A stretch of DNA of 22,579 nt, from the NCBI GenBank assembly GCA_031269165.1, contig JAISZQ010000087.1:1-22579 (forward strand), given 5' to 3'. The notes under the pieces are model-generated. The model was not told the DNA's origin. It saw only the letters and a list, made by a program, of their open reading frames with translations, and searched no databases. Origin of the DNA: Spirochaetaceae bacterium (GTDB taxonomy: Bacteria > Spirochaetota > Spirochaetia > Treponematales > Breznakiellaceae). The number at the start of each line of letters is the position of its first letter. The stretch's first letter is position 1. Positions 1 through 7,058 of the stretch are shown piece by piece. Made by a program: the position numbers and the translations under genes.

Positions 1-114
1 GACGGCAAGGTTCTGCTCGGCGCGATCCCGCTGGAGGACATGGATCTGGTTGTCTATCCGGCGGGGCAGGAACTGCGGGGCGCGCATGGCGACGAGGTTA
101 TCTGCCTTATCTGA
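1..114 (+). CDS. Clan AA (retropepsin-like) aspartic protease family, C-terminal fragment
   Basis: The window opens inside a coding frame that runs 37 codons to a TGA at 112-114. The visible tail reads LLGAIPLEDMDL followed by VVYPAGQEL. The segment GAIPLEDMDL plus a following V-x-P is a typical C-terminal signature of the small bacterial clan AA aspartic proteases, which have one retropepsin-like fold and are about 115-130 residues long. The catalytic Asp-Thr/Ser-Gly lies in the missing N-terminal part, so activity cannot be judged. The substrate of these proteins is generally unknown. Only the end is visible, so the family call rests on one motif. A repeat element begins 11 nt after the stop. 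Confidence 0.6.
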   Translation, partial: DGKVLLGAIPLEDMDLVVYPAGQELRGAHGDEVICLI

Positions 115-124
115 CGGCCGCTGA

Positions 125-409
125 GAGCCTGTTCAAAAACCCCGCAGGAGGCAGTCTCCACTGTGATTCGGGGGCGGGGCGTCCTTGACGCCTTCGGGGG
201 CTCCCTACAGTCCTCAACGTCCTGTTTCGGACTTCCGGGCCGGGGCGCGGCAAATGCTACGCATTTGCTTTCAGTTTTGCGTCCATCCGTGGACGCTTGG
301 GACGCGCCCACAAAACCATGCACCGCATGGTTTTGTCCCCGCAGAGGGGGATAGCGTAAGCGGCGGGCTGGAGCGAAGGGTCGGCAATGAAATTGCCGCG
401 ACTTCCCCC
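125..409 (+). repeat. Modular stem-loop element, copy 1 (type R1)
   Basis: It begins with the terminal sequence GAGCCTGTTCAAAA and shares long near-identical stretches with 1931-2198, 19797-20070 and, reversed, 6472-6796. Perfect hairpins inside are GGCGTC/GACGCC (178-192), GCAAATGC/GCATTTGC (250-268), GCGTCCA/TGGACGC (282-299 region), AAAACCATGC/GCATGGTTTT (312-334) and GGCAAT/ATTGCC (about 382-396). The opposite terminal repeat is missing, so this copy is truncated near 409. Short open frames across it follow the repeat and are not genes. It resembles a MITE: terminal repeats, no coding capacity, strong secondary structure. Confidence 0.8.
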
Positions 410-483
410 TCATGAGGTATTCTTAAGGAGAAGTATTATAGCGCGGAACCGATTGCCGGTTTTCTGCCGGAGAAACAAAAACG

Positions 484-927
484 ATGGATGTTTTAACGCC
501 GGAACAACGGAGCAGATGTATGTCCCATATCCGCAGTGTCGATACCAAGCCGGAGGTGTTTTTTCGCAAGGCGTTGTGGAAGTGGGGTGTGCGTTACCGG
601 AAAAACGTTAAAAGCCTTTTTGGAAAACCCGATGTTGCCATAAAAAAATACAAACTTGTTCTGTTCATAGACGGCGATTTTTGGCACGGCAACAACTGGA
701 AGGAACGCCATTTTTCATCGCGGGAGGAAATGCTGGCCTCCTACTCCGACTATTGGCAAAAGAAAATACGGCGCAACATGCAACGCGACCAAGAAGTGAA
801 TGAACACTATCAGTCAAACGGCTGGACTGTTCTGCGTTTCTGGACATCGGTCATCAAAAAAGACTTGAATAGTTGCATCATTGAAACCATCGAGACGATA
901 AACCGCCTGAAACAGGATAACGCATAA
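484..927 (+). CDS. vsr: Very short patch repair (Vsr) endonuclease family protein
   Basis: A 147-residue protein of normal Vsr length. Vsr enzymes nick 5' of the T in T:G mismatches formed by deamination of 5-methylcytosine. The N-terminus LTPEQRSRCMSHIRSVDTKP is the family opening. Asp50 in GKPD and His68 in DGDFWHG match the catalytic Asp51 and His69 of E. coli Vsr. The E. coli structural zinc ligands (Cys66, His71, Cys73, Cys117) appear replaced: the motif here is DGDFWHGNNW and the later Cys position (FWTS) is also lost, so this is a zinc-free subtype. A GGAG sequence lies about 12 nt before the ATG. No cytosine methyltransferase gene is next to it, although vsr is usually beside dcm-type genes. 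The gene follows repeat copy 1 directly. Confidence 0.85.
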   Translation: MDVLTPEQRSRCMSHIRSVDTKPEVFFRKALWKWGVRYRKNVKSLFGKPDVAIKKYKLVLFIDGDFWHGNNWKERHFSSREEMLASYSDYWQKKIRRNMQRDQEVNEHYQSNGWTVLRFWTSVIKKDLNSCIIETIETINRLKQDNA

Positions 928-1176
928 CATCACGGTGAACGACAGACGGCATGGAACAGCCTCCCTCGATAATTTTTGAACCCTCCCTGGTTTTGCCCGG
1001 TAGTTTCTTGTTGGGTATGAAAAAGTTGACAAGCGGACAAAGGTATTCGCAAACGCGGTTTTAGCGCGGCGAGTTCCTCCTTCGTGCCGTCCCGCCGACA
1101 GCCGACATGGTTTCGCGCAAAGGCGTTCTTTTTCTGTTCCGCCTTTTGGTTACTTTTTCGATGTACTGTGGGGGGA
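928..1176. other. Intergenic region between vsr and the rimP promoter
   Basis: No convincing gene or RNA is visible. The sequence holds a short stretch resembling the ends of the R2 palindromes (ATGGAACAGCCTCC near 950) and otherwise nothing I can assign. No strong terminator for vsr is seen. Confidence 0.4.
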
Positions 1177-1205
1177 TTGACTCTTTTTTGCATATAGGCT
1201 ATACT
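1177..1205 (+). promoter_or_regulatory. Sigma-70 type promoter of the rimP-nusA-infB operon
   Basis: TTGACT at 1177-1182, a 17-nt spacer and TATACT at 1200-1205 form a near-consensus promoter. Transcription should start near 1212, leaving a leader of about 170 nt before the preferred rimP start. Because the -10 box covers 1200-1205, an in-frame TTG at 1205 cannot be the real start of rimP. Confidence 0.75.
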
Positions 1206-1228
1206 TGACTTATTCTGAAGCATTTCAT

Positions 1229-1271
1229 AAGAGGGGCGGGGTGAGGGTGATGCTTCACTGGCCCCTTTTTT
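1229..1271 (+). promoter_or_regulatory. Terminator-like hairpin (candidate attenuator) in the rimP leader
   Basis: AAGAGGGGC at 1229-1237 pairs with GCCCCTTTT at 1261-1269 (one G-T pair), closing on a U-rich end at 1266-1271. The loop contains a second hairpin, GTGA/TCAC at 1247-1258. It lies about 17 nt after the predicted transcription start and upstream of any plausible rimP start. Such a structure could terminate transcription before the operon. NusA modulates intrinsic termination, so autoregulation is possible but is inference. Confidence 0.55.
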
Positions 1272-1340
1272 GTGGGACGGGGGCGCGCGGTGCGCGAATG
1301 GATGATGAGTGGCTTTTGGAGGTTGGCGTTCTGCTTCCCC

Positions 1341-1367
1341 CATTATCCGCTTCCCATTTTCAATTCC
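1341..1367 (-). repeat. Short dispersed repeat (ATTGAAAATGG type), inverted copy
   Basis: Read on the minus strand this gives ATTGAAAATGG then GGATAATG, matching the repeats at 1842-1873 and 15200-15230. It lies just upstream of the preferred rimP start and argues against translation beginning further upstream. Confidence 0.5.
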
Positions 1368-1381
1368 CCGAAGGGGTGCAG

Positions 1382-1828
1382 GTGGTCTATACGGAGAGGG
1401 CGGAAGATCCGCTGTTCGATGAGGTGTTGCCCGTTGTGGAGGGGTGCGGGCTCTCGCTGGTTGAGTTCACGGTTTCGCGCCATAAGGGGTCGGTGCGGGT
1501 GCGGTTCGTGGTGTTCAAGACGGGGGGTATCGGGGTGGCCGATTGTTCGGCGGTTCACCGGGCGGTACAGGGACGGCTGGAACTTGCGTTTCCCGGTTGC
1601 GATGTCTCTATCGAGGTGTCGTCGACGGGGATTGACCGGACGGTGAAGGATGCGAGCGAGTTTCATCACTACGTCGGGTTGCCGGTGCGCTGTTATCTCC
1701 GCGACCTGTCCGACTGGGTGGGCGGCGTGCTCGAAAGTGCCGACCGGGAACGGCTTGCGCTGACCGGCGCGGACGGGCGGCGGGAACTGGAATACCGGCG
1801 GATTGCGAAGGCGAAGCTGGATGGGTAG
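1382..1828 (+). CDS. rimP: Ribosome maturation factor RimP
   Basis: RimP helps assemble the 30S subunit. The N-terminal half has the DPLFDEVLPVVEGCGLSLVE opening; the core SSTGIDRTVKDASEF matches the family's SSPG-(I/L)DR-P-(L/I) segment, with the usual Pro changed, followed by the small beta-barrel C-terminal domain. I prefer the GTG at 1382: AAGGGG at 1371-1376 sits 5 nt before it, and the resulting 148 residues equal the family length. The frame is open back to 1205 (TTG), with an ATG at 1298, but that part covers the leader hairpin and a degenerate short repeat (1341-1367). It is the first gene of the rimP-nusA-infB operon and is separated from nusA by 430 bp of repeat DNA, unlike the tight spacing usual elsewhere. 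Start certainty is moderate. Confidence 0.85.
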   Translation: MVYTERAEDPLFDEVLPVVEGCGLSLVEFTVSRHKGSVRVRFVVFKTGGIGVADCSAVHRAVQGRLELAFPGCDVSIEVSSTGIDRTVKDASEFHHYVGLPVRCYLRDLSDWVGGVLESADRERLALTGADGRRELEYRRIAKAKLDG

Positions 1829-1841
1829 TGCGCTTGCGCGA

Positions 1842-1873
1842 ATGGAAAATGGATAATTGAAAATGGATAATGA
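1842..1873 (+). repeat. Short dispersed repeat (ATGGAAAATGG/ATTGAAAATGG)
   Basis: A run of ATGGAAAATGGATAATTG followed by AAAATGGATAATG starts 14 nt after the rimP stop. Near-identical sequence occurs at 15200-15230, where GGA-G-AAT replaces GGA-T-AAT. In both cases a small GCGC...GCG hairpin precedes it. Confidence 0.7.
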
Positions 1874-1930
1874 GTGTTCTGTTACCATGATTGTCCATTT
1901 GTAATTTTCACTTCGCGCCGGGAGAAGAAG

Positions 1931-2198
1931 CGGGGGCGGGGCATCCTTGATGCCTTCGGGGGCGCCCTACAGTCCTCAACGTCCTGTTTCGGACTTCCGG
2001 GCCGGGGTGCGCTCTATTTTGCGTCCATCCGTGGACGCTTGGGGCGTACCCACCAAGCCAAGCAACGCTTGGCCACCATGCACCGTATGGTTTTGTCCCC
2101 GTAGAGGGGGGTGCCGGAAGACGGCGCAAAATCACCAGCCCGGTCGGGCTTGTGATTTTGTGATGGCTGGAGGCAGGGGGGAGACTTCCCCCCAACTG
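1931..2198 (+). repeat. Modular stem-loop element, copy 2 (type R1), inside the rimP-nusA operon
   Basis: Matches copy 1 closely from the GGGGGCGGGGC segment onward but lacks both GAGCCTGTTC ends. Its hairpins are GGCATC/GATGCC (1940-1954; copy 1 has GGCGTC/GACGCC, a paired change), GCGTCCA/TGGACGC (about 2020-2037), GCCAAGC/GCTTGGC (2057-2073, absent from copies 1 and 4), ACCATGC/GTATGGT (2075-2091) and a long stem CAAAATCAC...GTGATTTTG (about 2128-2161). It is transcribed as part of the operon unless termination intervenes. Confidence 0.8.
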
Positions 2199-2258
2199 AC
2201 GTAACAGAAGAGATACACGATAACAAACGATAACGAATAACGAAAGAGAGGAACGAAT

Positions 2259-3722
2259 ATGGCTTTGGATTTACATGGAGAAATACAGCAACTCATGCAG
2301 GAAAAGGGTATGTCCGAGGAGTTGGTGGCCCGTACGATAGAGAATCTCTTGGTCTCTGCCTATAAGCGCAAGTTTGGGCACAGCGAAAATGTCGTTGTGC
2401 GTTTTTCTGAGGATAAGCGCGAGGTTTCCCTGTTCGCGAAGAAAATCATCGTGGATGAGGTGCAGGATGGCTCGAAGGAGATTACCATTGCCGACGCGCA
2501 CGAGTTTTTTCCCGATGCCGAGTTGGGCGACGAGATGCTTATCGAGCTCGATCCGCGCAAGGATTTTGCCCGTTCGGCGGTGGCGACGGCCAAGCACGCG
2601 GCGCGGCAGTATATGCGGGAGATCACGAAGGACAGTCTCTACGCGGAATACAAGGAGAAAGAGGGCGAGATCATCACCGGATACTACCAGCGCGAGCGGA
2701 ATAACCACATCTATGTTGACATCGGGAAGATCGAGGGGGTCTTGCCGAAGCGGTTTCAGTCGCCGCGTGAGATTTACCATGTGAACGACCGGGTCAAGGC
2801 GCTGGTGCTGAAAGTCGAAAAGACGGCGACGGGGTTGCAGGTGGTGCTTTCGCGGACGCATACCGATTTTGTGCGGGCGATTTTCGAGACGGAAGTGCCT
2901 GAGATTTACGACAAGGTGGTCGAGATTCACAAGATTGTCCGCGAACCTGGCTACCGGACGAAACTGGCGGTCTACTCCTCCCGCGAGGACATCGATCCGG
3001 TGGGGGCCTGTGTGGGTATGAAAGGGGCGCGTATTCAGGCGGTGATCCGCGAGTTGGAGGGCGAGAAGATCGATGTGCTCAAGTTTGAGACCGATCCGGT
3101 TAAGTTTGTCAAGAATGCGCTCTCTCCCGCCGAGGTGCGTGACGTGATTATTCTTGACGAGGCCAAGAGGCAGGCCCTCGCGGTGGTGAACGATTCCCAG
3201 TTGTCGCTGGCGATCGGCAAGCAGGGGCTCAACGTGCGGCTCGCCAATCGGCTTTGTGACTGGAACATCGACGTGAAGACGGCAAAGCAGTTTGAAGAGA
3301 TGGATATTGCTTCCGAGTCGAGAAAGGCGGTTTCGCAACTCTTTGGTGATGCCGATGATTATGAAGACGAGATTTACGAGATTCGGGAACTGCCCGGCGT
3401 GGATAAAGCGGTTGCGGACGCGCTGGCGAAGGGAGGTCTCGATTATATAGAAGATTTTATCAACGCCGAGGAAGAACGGCTGGCCGGTATCGAGGGTGTG
3501 ACCCCGGAATCGCTTGTCGTGTTGCGAAAACTCATCGAAGAGTATGTTGAGGTTGTCGAGGAAGGCGGGAGCGAAGATGCCGAGCCGAACGATGATCAAT
3601 CGTCCGTCGAGGAAGAACCGGTGGAAGAATACGAGTGCCCGGAGTGTGGGGCAAAGATTACGCTCGATATGACCGTGTGCCCGGGTTGCGGCGTCGGGCT
3701 GTCGTTCGAGTACGAAGAATAA
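2259..3722 (+). CDS. nusA: Transcription termination/antitermination protein NusA with C-terminal zinc ribbon
   Basis: NusA binds RNA polymerase and nascent RNA to control pausing, termination and antitermination. Domains in order: polymerase-binding N-terminus (about 1-125), S1 domain (about 133-200), two KH domains (about 225-345, with CVGMKGARIQAVIRELEGEK and LAIGKQGLNVRLA), a helix-hairpin-helix-like segment (about 380-435), an acidic linker (about 436-458) and a zinc ribbon with Cys460, Cys463, Cys474 and Cys477. The ribbon is not part of the E. coli or Bacillus protein. GAGAGGA lies just before the ATG. The stop is 7 nt before infB, and the ribosome-binding AAGGAAA overlaps the stop, so the two are translationally adjacent. 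Family assignment is certain. Confidence 0.97.
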   Translation: MALDLHGEIQQLMQEKGMSEELVARTIENLLVSAYKRKFGHSENVVVRFSEDKREVSLFAKKIIVDEVQDGSKEITIADAHEFFPDAELGDEMLIELDPRKDFARSAVATAKHAARQYMREITKDSLYAEYKEKEGEIITGYYQRERNNHIYVDIGKIEGVLPKRFQSPREIYHVNDRVKALVLKVEKTATGLQVVLSRTHTDFVRAIFETEVPEIYDKVVEIHKIVREPGYRTKLAVYSSREDIDPVGACVGMKGARIQAVIRELEGEKIDVLKFETDPVKFVKNALSPAEVRDVIILDEAKRQALAVVNDSQLSLAIGKQGLNVRLANRLCDWNIDVKTAKQFEEMDIASESRKAVSQLFGDADDYEDEIYEIRELPGVDKAVADALAKGGLDYIEDFINAEEERLAGIEGVTPESLVVLRKLIEEYVEVVEEGGSEDAEPNDDQSSVEEEPVEEYECPECGAKITLDMTVCPGCGVGLSFEYEE

Positions 3723-3729
3723 GGAAACT

Positions 3730-6471
3730 ATGGCGGAAGAAAAAGCAAAACCAAAAGTCGAACACATTAAACGTCCCAAACAAGAGGGGTCGTCGGCGAA
3801 CGCACCCGTTCCTGCCGAGGCGGGTGAAGGGGTCGAGAAACGCAAGCGTGTCGTCAGAAAGAAGACGCCTTCTCCGGTTGTGCCTTCTCCAGTTGCGCCT
3901 TCTCTAGGCGGCAATCACGCCCAAGGCGAAGGCGGAGGGAAGTCCCAGGGAAAACCCCACGGGAAGTCTCAAGGGAAAGTGAAGATAACAACGGTCCGTC
4001 CAAACAAGGACAAAGGGGAGGTGAAACCAGTCGAAACTGCGGTTACCGACCAGGCTCCGGCCCCGCCGCCCAACAGGGAAACTCAGGCACCCCACACGCC
4101 GCCTCTCAATACATCACCCCAGGGAGCAGACCAGCAACCGGAAAAACCCGTTTCCGCACGCCCAACGGGAGTAACCACTATGACGATGGCGGCACGACCC
4201 AAGGTTGCGGCAGGCCGGGTCGGTGGTAAGTTTGTCGGGCCGAGACCTCCTGCGGAAAACCGTTCGGGGGTCATCGGGCGGAGTATCTCCAACTACGAGC
4301 GCGCGCCGGGCGCGGCACCGGGAAGCGCGGCGGGTAGCGGGCGCGGCGACAGCGCAAGGCACGGCTGGCAGCAAGGCGGACAGGGCGGACAAGGCGGACA
4401 GCGCGGCCCGTTCAGGCAAGGACGGCCGTTCGGACAGGGAGGCAACGGACAACGGCCCTTTGGACAGGGCGGACAACGGCCTTTCGGTCAGGGCGGGCAG
4501 CGGCCCTTCGGTCAGGGGGGACAGCGGCCCTTTGGACAGGGAGGAAACGGACAGAGACCGGGAGGCAGACCCGGAATGGTATCTTCGCCGACAGATGCCG
4601 CGAAAGGTCCCGTCAAAAAGTCATTCAAGGCAAAGAAAACCATCTTCAAGAAGAAAGAACATGAGATGGCAGAAAAGTTGCTCCAGTCCAAGAAAAAGAT
4701 CAGCCATATCGCAAACCCGACACCCAAGTCTATCGACATCATGGAGGTGATTTCGGTATCCGAACTTGCGCGGAAACTCAACCTCAAGGCGAGCGATCTC
4801 ATCACCAAATTGATGCGTATGGGCATGATGGTGACGATCAACCAGCAGATCGATTCGGACACGGCGACATTGCTCGCTGCCGAATTCGGCGCGGATGTGA
4901 ACATCGTGAGCCTCTACGAAGAGACCCTCATCGACATGGGGAAAGACGAGGAAAGTGACAAGGTGCCGAGGCCCCCGGTTGTTACGGTGATGGGCCATGT
5001 CGATCACGGCAAGACCAAACTCCTCGACGCGATCCGCAGCACGAATGTGACCGAAGGCGAGGCGGGCGGCATCACCCAGCATATCGGCGCGTACACCGTG
5101 CAGGCCGGGGACAGCTTCATCACGTTCCTCGACACGCCGGGCCACGAGGCGTTTACCCGTATGCGCGCGCGCGGCGCACAGGTGACGGACATCGTTGTCC
5201 TCGTCGTCGCCGCGGACGACGGCGTTATGCCCCAGACCGTCGAAGCGATCAACCATGCGCGGGAAGCGGGTGTTCCGATCATCGTCGCGTTGAACAAGAT
5301 CGACAAACCGGAGGCAAACCTCGACCGCGTGAAGAGCCAGCTCTCCGACTCGGGCCTCGCCCCGGAAGAATGGGGCGGTCAAACGATGTTCGTCCCGATC
5401 TCCGCGAAGAAAAAAGAAGGCATCGACAGCCTCATGGAGACGATTCTCCTTCAGGCGGAGATGCTCGACCTCAAAGCGGCCTTCGACCACACCGCCGAGG
5501 GCAAAGTTATCGAGAGCCGCATCGACCAGGGCCGGGGCATCGTCGCTACCGTGTTGGTCCAGCGCGGCACCCTGAAAATCGGCGATTCGTTTGTCGCCGG
5601 TATCTGGCCCGGCAAGGTTCGCGCCTTGTTTGACGATAAAGGCGTTCGCGTGGACGAGGCGACCCCGTCGATGCCGGTGGAAGTCTTGGGCTTCGAGGGC
5701 ATCCCCAACGCGGGAGACCCGTTGCAAGTTGTGACCGATGAGAAGGAGGCGCGCGGGTATGCGGTGAAGCGGCAGGAACTCAAGCGTGTTGAAGACGCGA
5801 AAAACGTCAAAAAGATCACGCTGGACAACCTCTACGACACGATCAACGAGGGCGAAATCCAGGAACTCAAGGTCATTATCAAGGGCGACGTGCAGGGCTC
5901 CGTGGAAGCGATCCGCTCAAGCCTCGAAGACTTGTCCACGAAAGAAGTGCGCCTCTCCGTCATCCAAGCCCTGCCCGGCGCAATCAACGAAGGAGACGTC
6001 GACCTCGCCGCCGCGTCAAACGCCATCGTCATCGGCTTCAACGTTCGTCCCACGCCCAAGGCCAAGGCCCTTGCCGCCGAGGAAAAAGTCGACATCCGCA
6101 AACACAACGTCATCTACCGCGTCGTCGAAGAGATGAAACAGGCGATGGAGGGCCTCTTGAAACCCGACGTCAAAGAAGAAGTCATCGGTTCGGTGGAAGT
6201 GCGCGAAGTGTTCAAAATCAGCCGGGGCGGCACCATCGCAGGCTGTTTTGTACTTACCGGCCTCGTGAAACGCGCCACGTCCGTCAACGTCCTCCGCGAC
6301 AACGTGGTCGTCCATTCCGGCAAAATCGCCTCGTTGCGCCGCTTCAAAGACGACGTGAAAGAAGTCGCCGCCGGTTTTGAATGCGGCATCGCCCTCGAAG
6401 GCTTCGAGGACATCCAAGTCGGCGACCAATTCGAGGTATTCGAGATCATCGAGGTGGCGCGAAAACTCTAA
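3730..6471 (+). CDS. infB: Translation initiation factor IF-2
   Basis: A 913-residue GTPase that brings initiator fMet-tRNA to the 30S subunit and promotes subunit joining. The N-terminal ~330 residues are low-complexity, rich in Pro, Lys, Gly and Gln, and include five RPFGQGG units at about residues 230-280. The IF2_N-like domain covers about 340-390. The G domain shows G1 GHVDHGKT (422-429), G3 DTPGH (468-472) and G4 NKID (522-525), followed by the standard domains II-IV. TAAGGAAACT supplies the ribosome-binding site at the nusA junction. Downstream, rbfA and truB, the usual next genes, are absent; a repeat element starts at the very next base after the stop codon. Confidence 0.97.
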   Translation: MAEEKAKPKVEHIKRPKQEGSSANAPVPAEAGEGVEKRKRVVRKKTPSPVVPSPVAPSLGGNHAQGEGGGKSQGKPHGKSQGKVKITTVRPNKDKGEVKPVETAVTDQAPAPPPNRETQAPHTPPLNTSPQGADQQPEKPVSARPTGVTTMTMAARPKVAAGRVGGKFVGPRPPAENRSGVIGRSISNYERAPGAAPGSAAGSGRGDSARHGWQQGGQGGQGGQRGPFRQGRPFGQGGNGQRPFGQGGQRPFGQGGQRPFGQGGQRPFGQGGNGQRPGGRPGMVSSPTDAAKGPVKKSFKAKKTIFKKKEHEMAEKLLQSKKKISHIANPTPKSIDIMEVISVSELARKLNLKASDLITKLMRMGMMVTINQQIDSDTATLLAAEFGADVNIVSLYEETLIDMGKDEESDKVPRPPVVTVMGHVDHGKTKLLDAIRSTNVTEGEAGGITQHIGAYTVQAGDSFITFLDTPGHEAFTRMRARGAQVTDIVVLVVAADDGVMPQTVEAINHAREAGVPIIVALNKIDKPEANLDRVKSQLSDSGLAPEEWGGQTMFVPISAKKKEGIDSLMETILLQAEMLDLKAAFDHTAEGKVIESRIDQGRGIVATVLVQRGTLKIGDSFVAGIWPGKVRALFDDKGVRVDEATPSMPVEVLGFEGIPNAGDPLQVVTDEKEARGYAVKRQELKRVEDAKNVKKITLDNLYDTINEGEIQELKVIIKGDVQGSVEAIRSSLEDLSTKEVRLSVIQALPGAINEGDVDLAAASNAIVIGFNVRPTPKAKALAAEEKVDIRKHNVIYRVVEEMKQAMEGLLKPDVKEEVIGSVEVREVFKISRGGTIAGCFVLTGLVKRATSVNVLRDNVVVHSGKIASLRRFKDDVKEVAAGFECGIALEGFEDIQVGDQFEVFEIIEVARKL

Positions 6472-6796
6472 GAGCCTGTTCAAAATCTCAGCAAAAGGGG
6501 GAAGCCTTCCCCCTGTCAACAACTTAAGCAAATGGAATATAAGAGTGGTCAACGGGTTACACAGATTTTTAGTTTTTTTGTCCGCGAATGTATGCGAATA
6601 CGCGCTGATGGGTATGTATCATTCGTATTTATTCGCGCCATTCGCGGACCAAAATTCTTAAGTTGTTGACAGTGGGAAGTCTCCCCCTTCGCTCCGGTCT
6701 TCGCCCTCCGCTATCCCCCTCTACGGGGGTCAGACCCCCGTAACGCCCCCGGATCACAGCGGAGGCTTGCGTCTCGCGGGGTTTTTGAACAGGCTC
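6472..6796 (-). repeat. Modular stem-loop element, copy 3 (type R1), complete, with a nested insert
   Basis: Both ends are present: GAGCCTGTTCAAAA at 6472-6485 and its inverse ending in GAACAGGCTC at 6796. It abuts the infB stop codon directly. The ~100-bp core seen in copies 1, 2 and 4 is missing; the arms that flank it there form a simple hairpin here, ACGGGGG/CCCCCGT around 6723-6741, inside a larger stem CCTCCGCT/AGCGGAGG. A separate 160-bp inverted-repeat unit (6513-6672) occupies the site where other copies carry short hairpins. Confidence 0.8.
6513..6672. repeat. Nested inverted-repeat element inside R1 copy 3
   Basis: Perfect 16-bp terminal inverted repeats CTGTCAACAACTTAAG (6513-6528) and CTTAAGTTGTTGACAG (6657-6672) flank it. 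Inside, GTCCGCGAATG (6580-6590) pairs with CATTCGCGGAC (6639-6649). It has no coding capacity. Related single ends appear after pyk (GTCAACAACGTAAG, about 22053) and after dppF (GGCAACAAATTAAGG, about 13070). Confidence 0.75.
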
Positions 6797-7023
6797 TAAG
6801 TGAAAAGGACGGGATCGTTTGGCTAAGGCGGAGGACGCCCTCCGCTCGAGCCGGGCTAAAGCCTCATAAAGTTTGACTTTAGCCTTATGAAACTGTGTTT
6901 TTTAGCGGTTGCTGGGCAAACGTTATTTGCCGGGCACGCTTTACGTGCCTTCCATAACTTGAGGTTTTGCAGCAGCCTCTCGTGGTAAGATTTTGCCCCT
7001 ATGCGTTTATCCTGCTCGAAGAC
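6797..7023. other. Repeat-rich intergenic block before the Fic gene, with tandem hairpins
   Basis: Contains hairpins GCGGAGG/CCTCCGC (6828-6845), GGCTAAAG/CTTTAGCC (6854-6884), GGCAAA/TTTGCC (about 6915-6931) and GGCACG/CGTGCC (about 6933-6949), then an R2-like end GAGGTTTTGCAGCAGCCTC (6961-6979). None is followed by a convincing T-run, so no clear terminator for infB is found. No gene is seen. Confidence 0.55.
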
Positions 7024-7052
7024 TTCCATAAAAGATGAACTCAGGGTAGAAT
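7024..7052 (+). promoter_or_regulatory. Promoter of the Fic gene (leaderless arrangement)
   Basis: TAGAAT at 7047-7052 is 6 nt before the ATG at 7059, with TTCCAT at 7024-7029 as a weak -35 at 17-nt spacing. There is no Shine-Dalgarno sequence. Transcription would start at or next to the A of the start codon. Confidence 0.5.
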
Positions 7053-7058
7053 AGTACT

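Larger units (their letters stand above)
1829..2258. other. 430-bp repeat-filled gap between rimP and nusA
   Basis: Holds one short dispersed repeat (1842-1873), R1 copy 2 (1931-2198) and a short AT-rich lead into nusA with CGATAAC/CGATAAC/GAATAAC-like repeats (about 2217-2242). No gene and no clear extra promoter is visible. Confidence 0.6.

Noticed and set aside
163..413. Short frames across R1 copy 1, and similar ones at 1874-2204 and 19527-20060
   Set aside because: The same peptide-like strings recur only because the DNA repeat recurs; frames differ in ends and have no ribosome-binding sites.
2271..3914. 547-codon open frame on the minus strand opposite nusA and infB
   Set aside because: It is the antisense shadow of the GC-rich nusA gene, whose domains are unmistakable. 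Its translation shows no family motif.
4621..5727. 368-codon minus-strand frame opposite infB
   Set aside because: Shadow of the conserved GTPase domain; no ribosome-binding site or family motif.
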